A stretch of DNA of 64,000 nucleotides. It comes from Selenomonas ruminantium subsp. lactilytica TAM6421 (GTDB taxonomy: Bacteria; Bacillota; Negativicutes; Selenomonadales; Selenomonadaceae). The first letter of the stretch is position 1. The number at the start of each line of letters is the position of its first letter. Of this stretch, positions 51,312 to 60,594 are shown piece after piece. Location of the stretch: contig NC_017068.1 of the NCBI RefSeq assembly GCF_000284095.1, positions 558,001-622,000 on the forward strand, in the 5' to 3' direction. The notes beneath the pieces were generated by a model, which saw nothing but the letters and a program-made list of their open reading frames with translations, made no database searches and was not told the origin of the DNA. The translations under genes and the position numbers were made by a program.

Positions 51312-52343
51312 ATGGCATTTGAAGATATGTATGGCGATGGTGATGAGGAACTCACCAACTCGGAGAAGGCGGCCGTTTTGTTCATTGCTTTGGGGCCGGA
51401 ATATTCGGCGAAACTCTTTCAGCATCTGGCCGATGATGAGATTGAACGCATTACGCTGGAAATCGCTAACCATAAAAAGGTCAGTCAGGAAACCAAAGCC
51501 AAGGTGGTCAGCGAATTTTACCAGATGGCCATGGCCAGTGACTACATTTCCACTGGTGGTCTCGAGTATGCACAGAATGTACTGGAGAAGGCTTTGGGAG
51601 CAGAAAAGGCGATGGAGATTCTCAATCGCCTCACTACCAGCCTGCAGGTTCGTCCTTTCGATTTCCTGCGCAAGACAGATCCTTCTCAGCTCATGAACTT
51701 CATCAACAACGAACATCCCCAGACGATTGCCCTTATCATGGCATATCTGGACCCGGATCAGGCAGCTACCGTACTCGGTGCCCTGTCACCGGAAGCCCAG
51801 GCCGATGTGGCAAGGCGTATTGCCCAGATGGATCGGACTTCGCCGGACATTATCCGGGAGGTGGAGCGGGTGCTGGAGAGGAAGCTGTCTTCCTTGGTTA
51901 CCCAGGACTTCACTACTGCTGGCGGTGTCAAGGCCATCGTGGAAGTGCTCAACCGGGTGGATCGTACCACAGAAAAATCCATCATCGAGACTTTGGAGGT
52001 GGACAATCCGGAACTGGCCGAGGAAATCAAGCGCCTCATGTTCGTATTCGAGGATATCGTGCAGCTGGACGACCGTTCCTTGCAGATGGTTTTGCGCGAG
52101 GTGGACACCAAGGATCTGTCTTTGGCCCTCAAGGCTACGCCTTCGGAGGTAGCAGACAAGGTCTACAAGAATATGTCGAAGCGTGCTGCCGATATGCTGC
52201 GTGAGGAAATCGAGTTCATGGGGCCGGTGAAGATCCGCGATGTAGAAGAGGCACAGCAGAAGGTCGTCAACGTCATCCGTGTACTGGAAGACAAGGGCGA
52301 TATTGTAATTTCGCGTGGACAGGGAGACGAGATGATTGTCTAG
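51312..52343 (+). CDS. fliG: Flagellar motor switch protein FliG
   Basis: A 343-residue rotor protein with NSEKAAVLFIALGPEYSAK, the EHPQTIALIMAYL motif and the C-terminal torque helix region (FEDIVQLDDRSLQMVLREVD). It couples the MS ring to stator and FliM. Overlaps fliH. Confidence 0.96.
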   Translation: MAFEDMYGDGDEELTNSEKAAVLFIALGPEYSAKLFQHLADDEIERITLEIANHKKVSQETKAKVVSEFYQMAMASDYISTGGLEYAQNVLEKALGAEKAMEILNRLTTSLQVRPFDFLRKTDPSQLMNFINNEHPQTIALIMAYLDPDQAATVLGALSPEAQADVARRIAQMDRTSPDIIREVERVLERKLSSLVTQDFTTAGGVKAIVEVLNRVDRTTEKSIIETLEVDNPELAEEIKRLMFVFEDIVQLDDRSLQMVLREVDTKDLSLALKATPSEVADKVYKNMSKRAADMLREEIEFMGPVKIRDVEEAQQKVVNVIRVLEDKGDIVISRGQGDEMIV

Positions 52344-53127
52344 AGTTATCAAAGCCGCGATATGGGAGGAGAATCCTCATCTTATCCATACCCCCGAGCC
52401 GCCTAAGCCCGAGGAAAAGGCGGCGGAGGATAATGGTCTGGATGAAGAAGCCTGTGCCCGTATGCTGGCAGAAATTGCTGCCAAGGAGCAGCGAGCGATT
52501 CAGTTATTGAAAGATGCCAAGGTGGATGCCGAGATCATCAAGCAGGAGGCTAAGGCTGAGCGCGATCGTTATCTGGCGGAAGCCCAAAAGGAGATAGATC
52601 AGAAGAAGGAAGAAGCTGCCGAAATCGGACGGCAGGAAGGTTACGAAGCAGGGTATAAGGATGGAGAGGCCAAGGTCCGAGAGGAACTGGCTGATATCAT
52701 CGCCCAGGGAAGTGCCCAAGCGGAAAAGACACTGCAGGATGCCAAGGCAGCCTGCAAGGATTATGTCCAGCAGGCCGAGGCGGATGTGGTGAAGATTGCC
52801 ATGGCAGTGGTGGAAAAGATCCTGCCCCAGCATTTCATCGATGTGCCGCAGGTGGTGTTGCCATTGGTGCGGGAATCGCTTTTGAAGGTTAAGGATCAGA
52901 AGACGCTGAAGGTTCATGTGTCCCCAGCGGACTATGATCTGGTGCTGATGGCCCGCACGGAATTCCGTGGCCTCCTTACCTATGGTGATGCCGAGATTGA
53001 TATAACTTCAGATCCCAGCATGAAGCCGGGAGATTGTTTGATTGAAACACCAAATGGCACGGTGGATGCAAGGCTGGCCACCCAGATTGAGCTGGTGCGG
53101 CAGGCAGTGAAGAATGTGATGCTTTGA
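52336..53127 (+). CDS. fliH: Flagellar assembly protein FliH
   Basis: A 263-residue regulator of the export ATPase. A long charged coiled coil (about 30-130, EAKAERDRYLAEAQKEIDQ) is followed by the C-terminal FliH/YscL domain (about 150-263). The TTG start overlaps fliG by 8 bp. Confidence 0.9.
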   Translation: MSRVIKAAIWEENPHLIHTPEPPKPEEKAAEDNGLDEEACARMLAEIAAKEQRAIQLLKDAKVDAEIIKQEAKAERDRYLAEAQKEIDQKKEEAAEIGRQEGYEAGYKDGEAKVREELADIIAQGSAQAEKTLQDAKAACKDYVQQAEADVVKIAMAVVEKILPQHFIDVPQVVLPLVRESLLKVKDQKTLKVHVSPADYDLVLMARTEFRGLLTYGDAEIDITSDPSMKPGDCLIETPNGTVDARLATQIELVRQAVKNVML

Positions 53128-53137
53128 GGTTTTCACA

Positions 53138-54478
53138 ATGGATGACATGGGGGAAAAAAAAACATTTCAACTGAATATCACGAAGTTCATCGATGCTATC
53201 CATGAGTGCTCCAGTGTGAAACTCACAGGCAAGGTTACGCAGGTCATCGGTCTTGTCATTGAGTCCCAGGGGCCGACGGTGAGTGTGGGCGAGCTTTGCT
53301 ATATCAGCTCCCATAACCCAAATGTTCCGCCGATTCCCGCAGAGGTCGTGGGGTTCCGGGAAGGTTATGTGATGCTGATGCCCGTTGGGGAAATGCAGGG
53401 CATAGGCCCTGGCTGTGAAGTCACCGCGGCGCAGAAGATGCTCAACGTCCGGGTGGGGGAAGAGCTTTTGGGCCGGGTGCTGGATGGCCTGGGCAATCCC
53501 ATTGACGGCAAGGGACCGATTCTGTGCAAGCAGGAATATTCCCTGCAGGCAGATCCGCCGCATCCCCTGTCCCGCCCGCGTATTCATGACAGCCTCTACG
53601 TGGGAGTGCGGGCCATCGATGGCCTGATCACCATGGGGGAGGGACAGCGTATCGGCATTATGGCCGGTTCCGGTGTGGGCAAGTCCACCCTGCTCTCCAT
53701 GATTGCCCGGAATACCGAGGCGGATATCAGTGTTATCGCGCTGGTGGGAGAACGTGGACGTGAAGTCCGAGATTTCATTGAGCGTGACCTAGGGGAGGAA
53801 GGCATGAAGCGTTCCGTGGTGGTGGTGGCCACATCAGATCAGCCCGCTTTGGTGCGTATCAAGGGGGCCATGACAGCCACGGCCATAGCCGAATATTTCC
53901 GGGACAAGGGGCGCAAGGTCATCCTCATGATGGATTCGGTCACCCGCTTTGCCATGGCCCAGCGCGAGGTGGGGCTGACTATTGGGGAGCCGCCGGCAAC
54001 CCGCGGCTATACCCCGTCGGTATTTGCAATGTTGCCCAGGCTGTTGGAGCGGGCGGGAACCAGTGCAACAGGTTCCATTACAGGCATCTATACGGTACTG
54101 GTGGATGGCGATGACATGAATGAACCCATTGCTGATGCCGTGCGTTCCATTCTGGATGGTCACATCGTCTTGTCCCGCAATATTGCGGCGCAGAATCATT
54201 TCCCGGCCATTGATATCATGCCCAGCGTCAGCCGTGTCATGAATGAGGTGGTATCGCCGGAACATCTGAAGGCGGCCCAGCAGATGCGTCAGCTGATGGC
54301 TGTGTATCGCGATGCGGAGGACCTGATTCATATCGGGGCCTATGTCAAGGGTTCCAGCGCCAAAATCGATGAGTCCATCCAGAAGATCGATGCTATAAAT
54401 GAATTCCTCTGTCAGGGGATTTATGAAGTGGATACCTACGAGGACACGGAAAAGAAACTGATGCGTATTTCCGGGTGA
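53138..54478 (+). CDS. fliI: Flagellum-specific export ATPase FliI
   Basis: A 446-residue F1-like ATPase of type III export. Walker A is IMAGSGVGKSTLLSM (about 169-183) and Walker B region ILMMDSVTRFAMAQRE. It works with FliH and FliJ, encoded on either side. Confidence 0.96.
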   Translation: MDDMGEKKTFQLNITKFIDAIHECSSVKLTGKVTQVIGLVIESQGPTVSVGELCYISSHNPNVPPIPAEVVGFREGYVMLMPVGEMQGIGPGCEVTAAQKMLNVRVGEELLGRVLDGLGNPIDGKGPILCKQEYSLQADPPHPLSRPRIHDSLYVGVRAIDGLITMGEGQRIGIMAGSGVGKSTLLSMIARNTEADISVIALVGERGREVRDFIERDLGEEGMKRSVVVVATSDQPALVRIKGAMTATAIAEYFRDKGRKVILMMDSVTRFAMAQREVGLTIGEPPATRGYTPSVFAMLPRLLERAGTSATGSITGIYTVLVDGDDMNEPIADAVRSILDGHIVLSRNIAAQNHFPAIDIMPSVSRVMNEVVSPEHLKAAQQMRQLMAVYRDAEDLIHIGAYVKGSSAKIDESIQKIDAINEFLCQGIYEVDTYEDTEKKLMRISG

Positions 54479-54484
54479 TAGGGC

Positions 54485-54952
54485 ATGAAGAAGTTTAAAT
54501 TCCAATTGGAAACCCTGCTACGGGTTACCCGGCGCAAGAAGGATGATGCAGAGCGGGAATTTGCCGCAGCTTCCCGCAGGCTGGAAGAAGCCCGGGAAGG
54601 CTTGCAGACTCTGCTGGCAGAGATGCAGAAGGGACAGCAGGACTATGATGCCCTATCTCAGGAGGGCGTCAGGGTCACCGTAGGAAGACTTATGGCTTTC
54701 AATAGTTTCTTTGCCTGGAAACGGGAACAGATTGAGATGCAGCAGGGTATTGTGCTGCAGATGAAAGGTGAAAAGCAAAAAAAACTCAAAGCCCTGATGG
54801 AAATCATGAGCTATTTGAAGAGCATAGAGCAGCTGAGGGAACGGCGTTGGCAGGAATACCAGGCCGAAGCCTTGCAGGAAGAGCAGAAGATGCTGGATGA
54901 GATTGGACTCCAGCTTACCATGCGTAGGAGAAGGGAAGGGACGGTATCATGA
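54485..54952 (+). CDS. fliJ: Flagellar export protein FliJ
   Basis: A 155-residue coiled-coil protein, rich in Glu/Gln/Arg/Leu, beginning FKFQLETLLRVTRRKKDDAERE, as FliJ does. It overlaps the next gene by 4 bp. Confidence 0.9.
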   Translation: MKKFKFQLETLLRVTRRKKDDAEREFAAASRRLEEAREGLQTLLAEMQKGQQDYDALSQEGVRVTVGRLMAFNSFFAWKREQIEMQQGIVLQMKGEKQKKLKALMEIMSYLKSIEQLRERRWQEYQAEALQEEQKMLDEIGLQLTMRRRREGTVS

Positions 54953-55578
54953 TGGATTTGACCGGTGTGCGTCAGGTACAGGCAAGAATTGCCCAATTGC
55001 AGGAACAATTCGGTATGCCTGGGAACATTCCTGGTGCCAATTTTCCCAAGACGCTGGAGAAGGAAATTCAAAAGACAATGGGGGGCGAAGCGGGTAAAGC
55101 CGTGACACAGGCGGAAAAGACACAGCCACTGCCAGATGTGCAGAAGACAGAGCCGGTGAAGGGTAAGGCAAAAGCTGACAAGGTGATGGGCAATCTGCCA
55201 TTGGCGGATCAGAACCTCAGCACGCTTATCGAATCTGCTGCCCGGAAGTATAAGGTGGATCCCAAGCTTGTGGCTGCAGTAGCCGAGGTGGAATCCAATG
55301 GCCGTCAGGAGGCGGTTTCCCAGGCCGGGGCCATCGGTGTCATGCAATTGATGCCGGATACAGCGGCTTCACTGGGGGTAGATCCTTACAATAAGCAGCA
55401 GAATGTGGAAGGCGGTGCCAAGTACCTGCGGCAGATGCTGGATACTTTCGGCGGTGATCTCAAAAAGGCCGTGGCCGCATACAATGCCGGTCCGGGGGCC
55501 GTAAAAGCCTATGGTGGCATTCCACCCTATAAAGAAACCCAGAATTACGTGAACAAGGTATTGGACATCTATAGATAA
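54949..55578 (+). CDS. Flagellar-operon lytic transglycosylase
   Basis: A 209-residue protein with a helical N-terminal half (about 1-85) and an SLT domain: LVAAVAEVESNGRQEAVSQAG (catalytic Glu near 110), GVMQLMPDTAASLGV and AAYNAGPGAVKAYGG. It has no obvious signal peptide, so it may leave via the flagellar system. It probably cuts peptidoglycan for rod passage. In Bacillus, fliK and flgD stand near this place. Confidence 0.87.
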   Translation: MMDLTGVRQVQARIAQLQEQFGMPGNIPGANFPKTLEKEIQKTMGGEAGKAVTQAEKTQPLPDVQKTEPVKGKAKADKVMGNLPLADQNLSTLIESAARKYKVDPKLVAAVAEVESNGRQEAVSQAGAIGVMQLMPDTAASLGVDPYNKQQNVEGGAKYLRQMLDTFGGDLKKAVAAYNAGPGAVKAYGGIPPYKETQNYVNKVLDIYR

Positions 55579-55595
55579 CGAAGGCAGGTAGGAAA

Positions 55596-56246
55596 ATGGC
55601 AGCAGCGAAGAAGAAAAAAAAGAAAAAAGGCAGCAAAATAGTAAAAGTGCTATTGGTGCTCTTCCTGCTGTTGGTTCTTATAGTAGGAGGTTTTGCTCTG
55701 GGGGTCTATCTGCAGCTGATTGACACCAAGGATGCCAATGAGAAGCTGAAACTCTATGATTTGCCGGTGGTTGGGGAGTACTTTGTGCGCCCGGCACCCA
55801 GCGAGGAGGAGATGGAGAAACTGCCTGTAGAGGATGCCAAACCCAATGCTAACAAGGACAAAGACCTGAAAACGTCAGACAAAGATAAGAAAGATGCCAA
55901 AAAGATTGTTATAACCAAGGAAGAAATCGAAAAACAGATGAAGCAGCGGGAAGCAGAGGAAAAGAAGCGTGTTTCCAAGCTGGCCCGTCTGTACAATCAG
56001 ATGAAGCCTAAAGATGCCGCTAAGGCCATGAACGAGCTGGATGATGATATGTGTATCGCCATTTTCCAGCGGATGGATGAAGCAGTGGTGGCCAAGATCC
56101 TGACGGCTTTCGATGAGGGCAAGACGGCCCGGATAACCCGGATCATGTATGCGGGGACACAGAAGGAAGCGAATACGGAGGAGGATATCCGCCGTATGCT
56201 GGAGGAACAGGCCCAGAAAAAGAATGCGGAAGAAGCGCAGCAATAA
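55596..56246 (+). CDS. YlxF/MotE-like flagellar-operon membrane protein
   Basis: A 216-residue protein: a Lys-rich N-tail, one membrane helix (about 16-41), a charged linker and helical region, then an MgtE-N-like domain (KLARLYNQMKPKDAAKAMNEL, about 127-147; IFQRMDEAVVAKIL). This order is that of YlxF in Bacillus and MotE proteins. It is the last gene before a terminator. Confidence 0.8.
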   Translation: MAAAKKKKKKKGSKIVKVLLVLFLLLVLIVGGFALGVYLQLIDTKDANEKLKLYDLPVVGEYFVRPAPSEEEMEKLPVEDAKPNANKDKDLKTSDKDKKDAKKIVITKEEIEKQMKQREAEEKKRVSKLARLYNQMKPKDAAKAMNELDDDMCIAIFQRMDEAVVAKILTAFDEGKTARITRIMYAGTQKEANTEEDIRRMLEEQAQKKNAEEAQQ

Positions 56247-56259
56247 CAGTGTGAACTCG

Positions 56260-56292
56260 CTCCTGCTGGCAGAAATGCCGGCAGGAGTTTTT
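56260..56292 (+). terminator. Terminator ending the flgB-ylxF operon part
   Basis: CTCCTGCTGGC / GCCGGCAGGAG, followed by TTTTT. Confidence 0.88.
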
Positions 56293-56343
56293 AGTGTAGC
56301 GTTAAAATACCATTAAAAAGCGATTAAATTGGGACATAGCCCC

Positions 56344-56372
56344 TTGCATTTTCAAAAAAGAAATAAGATAAT
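56344..56372 (+). promoter_or_regulatory. Promoter of the amidase gene
   Basis: TTGCAT, a 17-nt spacer and GATAAT, 33 nt before the amidase ATG. Confidence 0.7.
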
Positions 56373-56405
56373 AAAGTATATGTGTCTGAACAGGGGAGGA
56401 GTTCC

Positions 56406-57608
56406 ATGAAAAGACTATTCTTTTTGCTATATATCACGGTGCTGGCTGTTGTGTTTCCTTTTGCTGCGCTTACAGCTGAGGCCAGTGACTTTGGAGACAG
56501 AGTCAGCGGTATGGCAGAAATAACGGGCATCCGGGACAGCAGTGATGCCGATAAAACCCGGATTGTCATTGATGCCAGCAAGCCGGTGACTTATAAAAAG
56601 ATGGTGCTCTCTGCCCCAGACCGTGTAGTCATCGATATTGCCAATGCCTGGGTTTCACCGAAATTGGACAAGCAGCTTGATCTGGACACGACTTTTGTGG
56701 GGACAGTGAAGATTGCCCAATTCGATCCCCAGACGGTCCGTGTAGTGGTGGAAACCAAAGTGGGACGCAATAATTACAAGGTCTTCGCCTTGAATAGCGG
56801 CACGGTTCCCGGGCGTGTTGTGATGGACTTTGGCAATCTGACGGATTCCACCGGGGCTAAGATAGATCTGCCGGAAAAGGCACCGGTGAGCAAGCCGAAG
56901 ACGGAAAAAGTTCAGCCCAAACCGGCAAAGCAGGAAAAGGCGCAAAAGCAGGAAAAAACGGCGCAGCCTTCCAATAAGGAAAATAATAAAGATGATAAGG
57001 AGATGGACGAAGAACTGGCAGGCATTACCGGGTTGAAGGGGCGCAAGATTGTCCTGGATCCTGGTCATGGCGGCAGTGACTCGGGGGCTATCGGTCCCAC
57101 GGGGGTAATGGAAAAGAGCGTTACCCTGCGGGTGGCCAATGAAGTGCGCCGTCTGCTGGTCAAGGAAGGGGCCACGGTCTATATGACGAGGGAGGCCGAT
57201 ATCGAAGTGTCACCGAAGCGTGCTAAAGCCACGGATATCGAGGAACTGCAGGCTCGCTGTGATGTTGCCAATGAGGTCAAGGCCGATATCTTTATCTCCA
57301 TTCACATGGATTCCTTCACCAACCGGGCTGCCAAGGGGACTACAGGCTATTACTACTCCTTGGGCGACAAGCGTTCCCGAATCCTGGCGGATAAGATCCG
57401 TTCCGGTGTCATCGATCAGATCGGCACCCAGAGCCGGGGCACCCAGAGCTGCAATTTCTACGTGGTGAAGCATACGGATATGCCGGCAACTTTGCTGGAA
57501 GTGGCCTTTATCTCCAACGAGCAGGAAGAGAAGCTGATGGACAGTGAAGATGGCATCCGCAAAGCCGCACAGGGCATTGTGGATGGCATTGCTGATTATT
57601 TCGGCTAA
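56406..57608 (+). CDS. N-acetylmuramoyl-L-alanine amidase with AMIN domain
   Basis: A 400-residue exported cell-wall hydrolase. Signal peptide 1-27 (LLYITVLAVVFPFAALTAEAS). An AMIN domain (about 35-150) targets peptidoglycan, then a Lys/Gln/Glu/Pro-rich linker (about 155-205), then an Amidase_3 domain (about 210-400) with VLDPGHGGSDSGAIGPTG, a zinc His, FISIHMDSFTNR and LLEVAFISNEQE. AmiC-like in layout; role in daughter-cell separation or envelope remodelling. It stands in the middle of the flagellar genes with its own promoter. Confidence 0.92.
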   Translation: MKRLFFLLYITVLAVVFPFAALTAEASDFGDRVSGMAEITGIRDSSDADKTRIVIDASKPVTYKKMVLSAPDRVVIDIANAWVSPKLDKQLDLDTTFVGTVKIAQFDPQTVRVVVETKVGRNNYKVFALNSGTVPGRVVMDFGNLTDSTGAKIDLPEKAPVSKPKTEKVQPKPAKQEKAQKQEKTAQPSNKENNKDDKEMDEELAGITGLKGRKIVLDPGHGGSDSGAIGPTGVMEKSVTLRVANEVRRLLVKEGATVYMTREADIEVSPKRAKATDIEELQARCDVANEVKADIFISIHMDSFTNRAAKGTTGYYYSLGDKRSRILADKIRSGVIDQIGTQSRGTQSCNFYVVKHTDMPATLLEVAFISNEQEEKLMDSEDGIRKAAQGIVDGIADYFG

Positions 57609-57647
57609 GAGAACAGAAGGATAAAAGAAAGGATTTTACAGGTACCA

Positions 57648-58847
57648 ATGGAAGCACAGAAAAAAGAAATGACGCAGGCAGAGAGCCTGGCCCAGATGAT
57701 GGAAGCAGATATGGAGGAGCGTAAGAAGGCACTCTATCGCCATAAGATGCCCGCGAAGAACGATCTGCAGTCGATGCTGGAAGCCATGACCAAGGCTGAG
57801 CTGGATGATATCCGCTATAATCTCAATGTCAGCGGTGTCAGCTCGCTGAAGAAGGCGGAGCTGGCTGAGAAGCTGGTGCCGGAAATCCTGAATTTCGCCC
57901 GTCTCTGGTTGCCGTCTATCCTGTTGGAGGAATACGAATGCTTCCAGCATCTTATTCTGGAGAAGGGCAAGAGCAGCAAACTGCGTGATGATGATGTACG
58001 CTTGGATTACCTGCGCGGTTTAGGTTTCCTCTCCTGTGCCAAGGTTGAGGACCAGCTGGTCTGGTATATGCCGGAAGAGATCCGCGCCGAATTCAAGAAG
58101 CTGGATTCCCCGAACTTTGAGGCACTGGCTACCATGAATACGGAGATTACCCGCCTGACGGCAGGCTGCCTCTTCTACTATGGCTACATGAATTACGAGG
58201 AGCTTTACAATACGGTAGCCGGTCAGCTGGAGCCGGATCAGCGGGAAAATCTTTCCTTCAAGGATTTTGTCGGCGTGATGCTCAATGCCTCCTGTTGGAC
58301 GAATACCATTGTGGCGCTGCCCCAGGGCGTGAAGTATTACACGCTGATTGACGAATCTGCACTGGAGGATGAGCAGCGCAAGCACAGCAATCTGGATTTT
58401 GCGAAGTTTACCTATACCCAGCTGTTTGAGGCTGGTGCTGACAACCATATCGATGCTACGGACGAGTATAAGGATCTGGCGCAGTTCTTCATGAAGGAAC
58501 ATGACTGTGATGTGCTGAAGGCTGCGGATATCACCGGGGAAATCTTCATCCTGCTGCAGAACGGCGGCAATCTGCAGGAAGCGGCAGAATATCTGGAGCA
58601 GTTGGGCATGATGGCGGATGAGCGCAAGATGAAGGCCGTGGTGCCCCTGCTTATCGCTTATAACAATGAGACGCATCTCTGGCCCTTGAAGGGACATACT
58701 CCCAGTGAGCTCTTTGCCAAGAGCGGGATGGGCAAGGTGATTCCCTTTGCAGAAGTCCATCGCCAGAAAGTGGGGCGCAATGATCCTTGTCCCTGTGGCA
58801 GCGGTAAGAAATATAAGAACTGCTGCCTGGCGAAGGATGAGAACTGA
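57648..58847 (+). CDS. SEC-C motif protein with N-terminal SAP-like region
   Basis: A 399-residue cytoplasmic protein. The C-terminus is a clear SEC-C zinc motif VGRNDPCPCGSGKKYKNCC (about 375-393), as in SecA tails. Residues 40-75 (MTKAELDDIRYNLNVSGVSSLKKAELAEKL) resemble a SAP/Rho-N helix pair that can bind nucleic acid. The large middle part is not recognised. It ends one base before the MATE gene start. Confidence 0.8.
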   Translation: MEAQKKEMTQAESLAQMMEADMEERKKALYRHKMPAKNDLQSMLEAMTKAELDDIRYNLNVSGVSSLKKAELAEKLVPEILNFARLWLPSILLEEYECFQHLILEKGKSSKLRDDDVRLDYLRGLGFLSCAKVEDQLVWYMPEEIRAEFKKLDSPNFEALATMNTEITRLTAGCLFYYGYMNYEELYNTVAGQLEPDQRENLSFKDFVGVMLNASCWTNTIVALPQGVKYYTLIDESALEDEQRKHSNLDFAKFTYTQLFEAGADNHIDATDEYKDLAQFFMKEHDCDVLKAADITGEIFILLQNGGNLQEAAEYLEQLGMMADERKMKAVVPLLIAYNNETHLWPLKGHTPSELFAKSGMGKVIPFAEVHRQKVGRNDPCPCGSGKKYKNCCLAKDEN

Positions 58848-60205
58848 TGAGACAGACCTTTGGTTACAAGGCAAAAGCACGGCAATTCTTTGTGGTGCTT
58901 TTGCCCATCTTTATAACCCAGTTGTCCTTGATGGCAACCGGGTTTTTTAATACGGTGATGGCCGGCCATATCAGCCAGCAGGACCTGGCTGGCGTGGCCG
59001 TGGGCGTGAATCTCTTCATGCCTTTTTTCGGCAGCTTTTTGGGTATCATTTCCGGCCTGACGCCGACCATTTCCCAGCTTTATGGGGCGGATAAGTCCCA
59101 TAAGATCGGCTTTATTGTCAAACAGGGCTTTTATTGGGCCTTGGCTCTGGGGGCAGGCTTCGTGGCTTTGGGCTGGCTGGCGGTGCCGCACATTCTGCCG
59201 CTTTTGCATCTGGAGCCGAAAGTGGAATACATCACGAGTCATTATCTGATGTTTCTTTCCATCGGCATCATGCCGATATTCATCTCCTCGGTGCTGCGAA
59301 ATTTCATTGATGCCCATGGCTATACACGGCTGACCATGTGTGTGACCATGTGCACGGTGCCCACGAACATCACCCTCAATTACATCTTCATGTATGGCCT
59401 GCTGGGGATGCCGGCTTTTGGCGGCATTGGTGCAGGCATCGGTTCGGCCATCACGCTGACGCTGAACCTGCTGCTGAATATCATCGTGGTAACGACGATG
59501 AAACCCTTTAAGGAATACCATGTGTTCCGCGACCTGCCGAAGATCGATCTGGCTGAATGGAAAAAGCAGTTGGGGGTGGGAATTCCCATCGGCGCCACCA
59601 TGTTCTGCGAACAGAGCATCTTCGGGGCCGTGGGGCTTTTCATGACGGCTTATGGCACGGCCATTGTGGCAGCGCATCAGGCGGCCATGAATTTCACGAC
59701 AATCGTTTATATGATCCCACTGGCCGTGAGCATGACGCTGACCATTCTGGTGGGCTTTGAGGTTGGGGCAAAGCGCCTGGCTGATGCCCGGCAGTATATC
59801 CGGCTCAGCCGCTATCTGACCTTTTTTAGCGTAGGCAGCATCGCTTTGCTATTGACACAATTCCGTGCGGAAATTGCGGCTTTTTATACCACGAGCAGCG
59901 AAGTGCAGCCGATCCTGACAGGTTTCCTGGTTTATGCGGTATTCATGCAGTTTGCGGACAGCATCAACGCACCTTTGCAGGGCGCCCTGCGCGGTTTTAA
60001 GGATGTCCATGTGACCTTTATGCTGGCGGTGCTTTCCTTTTGGATTATCGGTCTGCCTGTGGGCTGGGGCCTGGCCAGGTTCACGGATTTTGGCCCCTAC
60101 GGTTATTGGCTGGGCCTGATTGCCGGTGTCATAATCGGTGCGATATGCTTGGAAATACGGCTGCGTCAGGTGCAGAAACAGGCGGCATCTACTGTTAAAC
60201 AGTAG
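58847..60205 (+). CDS. MATE-family multidrug efflux transporter
   Basis: A 452-residue membrane protein with 12 hydrophobic segments, Na+ or H+ driven antiporter of cationic compounds. Conserved in the first half: ITQLSLMATGFFNTVMAGHISQQDLAGVAVG (about 23-53). A VGIPIGATMFCEQSIF stretch begins the second half. Closest in layout to the NorM group. Function in this operon position is unclear. Confidence 0.9.
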   Translation: MRQTFGYKAKARQFFVVLLPIFITQLSLMATGFFNTVMAGHISQQDLAGVAVGVNLFMPFFGSFLGIISGLTPTISQLYGADKSHKIGFIVKQGFYWALALGAGFVALGWLAVPHILPLLHLEPKVEYITSHYLMFLSIGIMPIFISSVLRNFIDAHGYTRLTMCVTMCTVPTNITLNYIFMYGLLGMPAFGGIGAGIGSAITLTLNLLLNIIVVTTMKPFKEYHVFRDLPKIDLAEWKKQLGVGIPIGATMFCEQSIFGAVGLFMTAYGTAIVAAHQAAMNFTTIVYMIPLAVSMTLTILVGFEVGAKRLADARQYIRLSRYLTFFSVGSIALLLTQFRAEIAAFYTTSSEVQPILTGFLVYAVFMQFADSINAPLQGALRGFKDVHVTFMLAVLSFWIIGLPVGWGLARFTDFGPYGYWLGLIAGVIIGAICLEIRLRQVQKQAASTVKQ

Positions 60206-60218
60206 ATTTTTGAAAATT
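60204..60218 (+). promoter_or_regulatory. Weak CodY-box-like site before flbD-fliL
   Basis: AGATTTTTGAAAATT matches the CodY consensus at 12 of 15. It overlaps AAATTTTG/CAAAATTT, an inverted repeat. The gap 60206-60328 holds little else: a GCCGAAAT motif near 60262 resembles a sigma-28 -10 but lacks a spaced -35. Confidence 0.3.
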
Positions 60219-60328
60219 TTGCCAGAAAAACTTCAAAATTTAAAAGGGAAAAAGGCGAACCTTGCCGAAATTAGAGAGAATAAGAAGACGTGCCGGATGT
60301 GTATGTGAAAGGTAAGGAGAGAAAGAGC

Positions 60329-60529
60329 ATGATCAAGCTGACAAAGTTTAATTCCCAGACAAATAAAAAAGGAGAATTCGTGCTCAATGCCGAAATAATA
60401 GAAACGATAGAGGAAACGCCGGATACGGTGATCACCCTGACCAACGGCAAGAAGTTCATTGTGGAGGAAGCCATGGATGAAATCGTCCGCAGGGTGATGA
60501 AATACCGCCGGGCACTCCATCAATTTTGA
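60329..60529 (+). CDS. flbD: FlbD/SwrD-like flagellar protein
   Basis: A 66-residue protein, IKLTKFN at the start and a DTVITLTNGKKFIVEE core, as in the FlbD family that in Bacillus (SwrD) boosts motor power. The ATG at 60329 follows GGAG. It restarts the flagellar gene order before fliL. Confidence 0.88.
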   Translation: MIKLTKFNSQTNKKGEFVLNAEIIETIEETPDTVITLTNGKKFIVEEAMDEIVRRVMKYRRALHQF

Positions 60530-60594
60530 TGTGGACAGATCCTCATCAGCTATTATAAAAGTGAAAGACATTACGATTATGGAGGAATAAACCT

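Noticed and set aside
60240-60275. A sigma-28 promoter before flbD (GCCGAAAT)
   Set aside because: The only TAAA upstream lies 19 nt away where 15 are needed, so the spacing does not fit.
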